Source: Pseudomonadota bacterium (GTDB lineage Bacteria > Pseudomonadota > Gammaproteobacteria > Acidiferrobacterales > Sulfurifustaceae). Taken from it: 6,033 nucleotides of DNA. Positions 5,318-6,033 of this stretch are shown one piece after another; the first letter of the stretch is position 1; each line of letters opens with the position of its first letter. The notes beneath the pieces were generated by a model. That model made no database searches. It worked only from the letters and a program-made list of their open reading frames with translations, and was not told where the DNA came from. Made by a program: the position numbers and the translations under genes. Location: the NCBI GenBank assembly GCA_020354085.1, contig CP070641.1, positions 552,290 through 558,322 on the forward strand, in the 5' to 3' direction.

Positions 5318-6009
5318 AGTACCCGCTTAGCAAGGAGCTGTTTGATGAACCCGATGGCCTGCGTTGGGTTGAGACCCTTGGGGCACACGTCCGTGCAATT
5401 CATGATCGTATGGCAACGAAAAAGCCGATACGGATCTTCGAGATCATCGAGTCGTTGTTGGGTGCCTTGATCGCGGCTATCCGCCAGAAAGCGCCAAGCC
5501 TGTAACAACGCCGCCGGCCCTAGGAACTTGTCTGGATTCCACCAAAACGACGGGCAGGAAGTCGTACAACAGGCGCACAGAATGCATTCGTAGAGACCAT
5601 CGAGCTTATCGCGATCTTCCGGCGCCTGCAGGCGCTCGATCTCCGGTTCCGGGTCATGGTTGATCAACCACGGCTTGACGGTACGGTAATGCTGATAGAA
5701 CTGACTGAGATCAACGATCAAATCGCGTACTACCGGCACGCCCGGTAACGGGCGCAGCTCGATTGGTTGACGCAATTCGGCGATCGGCGTGATGCAGGCC
5801 AAACCGTTACGGCCGTTTATGTTCATGGCGTCCGACCCGCACACACCTTCGCGACAAGAGCGCCGAAAGCCGAGACCTTCGTCATTGCGCTTGAGCAGCA
5901 GCAACGCGTCAAGCAGCATGATGGCCCCGCAATCGTCCGGCAGCTCGTAGGCCTGCATGTACGGCTTGGCATCGACCTCGGGGTTGTAGCGGTAGATCGA
6001 GAACCTCAT
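5314..6009 (-). CDS. sdhB: Succinate dehydrogenase iron-sulfur subunit
   Basis: SdhB passes electrons from the FAD of SdhA through three iron-sulfur clusters to ubiquinone at the SdhCD membrane anchor (complex II, TCA cycle). The product is 231 aa (E. coli 238) and complete. The N-terminal plant-type ferredoxin domain holds the [2Fe-2S] ligands Cys52, Cys57, Asp60 and Cys72 in RRSCREGVCGSD and LACITP. The C-terminal domain has CILCACC with Cys142, Cys145 and Cys148 plus Cys209 (VCPKG) for [4Fe-4S], and Cys152, Cys199 and Cys205 for [3Fe-4S]. Trp157 in SFWWNP corresponds to the E. coli quinone-site Trp164. The ATG at 6009 has AGGAG (6017-6013) only three bases upstream. The 24 bases before it are too few to identify the upstream gene, presumably sdhA. 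The stop overlaps the sdhE GTG start, so sdhB, sdhE and ygfX form one operon. Confidence 0.97.
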   Translation of the reverse strand: MRFSIYRYNPEVDAKPYMQAYELPDDCGAIMLLDALLLLKRNDEGLGFRRSCREGVCGSDAMNINGRNGLACITPIAELRQPIELRPLPGVPVVRDLIVDLSQFYQHYRTVKPWLINHDPEPEIERLQAPEDRDKLDGLYECILCACCTTSCPSFWWNPDKFLGPAALLQAWRFLADSRDQGTQQRLDDLEDPYRLFRCHTIMNCTDVCPKGLNPTQAIGFIKQLLAKRVL

Positions 6010-6033
6010 GGGCTCCTCGCTTTCGTCCTGCCG

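Noticed and set aside
5047..5505. A 152-codon plus-strand frame over sdhE and the end of sdhB
   Set aside because: It is antisense to SdhE and SdhB, both well supported by conserved motifs, and has no recognisable domain.

Overview
This is a densely packed stretch of a GC-rich gammaproteobacterial chromosome. It holds eight protein genes, all of recognisable families and all apparently intact except the one cut by the left edge. The gene set and order (rpoE/algU-mucA-mucB-mucD divergent from nadB, with sdhE and a YgfX-like gene next to nadB) is the conserved neighbourhood seen in Pseudomonas and related groups. Having sdhB directly upstream of sdhE and lacking mucC differ from Pseudomonas aeruginosa. 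A non-enteric gammaproteobacterium is likely, but the genus cannot be named from sequence alone.

Left half (1-2845, minus strand): an envelope-stress operon read right to left, rpoE, mucA (rseA), mucB (rseB), then a mucD/degP-type periplasmic protease cut by the window edge. The genes are almost gapless: 5 bp between rpoE and mucA outside the stop and start codons counted, a 4-bp ATGA overlap between mucA and mucB, and 5 bp between mucB and mucD. Together they encode the extracytoplasmic sigma factor, its membrane-bound anti-sigma factor, the periplasmic co-regulator that protects the anti-sigma factor, and the protease/chaperone that relieves the stress.

Middle (2846-3011): the only real intergenic region, 166 bp, divergent. 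It carries a good match to a sigma-E promoter (GAACTT, 16-bp spacer, TCAGT) facing rpoE, which implies autoregulation. A small palindrome lies at the expected rpoE transcription start, a small hairpin lies just before the rpoE start codon, and there is a weaker extended -10-like element facing nadB.

Right half: nadB (L-aspartate oxidase, plus strand) runs tail to tail into an opposing minus-strand cluster, sdhB-sdhE-ygfX, with a 47-bp coding overlap between nadB and ygfX. The cluster encodes the iron-sulfur subunit of succinate dehydrogenase, the factor that helps attach FAD to its flavoprotein subunit, and a small membrane protein usually found with it. sdhCDA presumably lie beyond the right edge.

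I found no mobile elements, tRNA, rRNA, CRISPR array or clear intrinsic terminator, and no convincing sign of a wholly new system. The points worth checking are small: promoter and leader architecture, a possible lipoprotein signal in MucB, start-codon choices, and the overlap of convergent genes.
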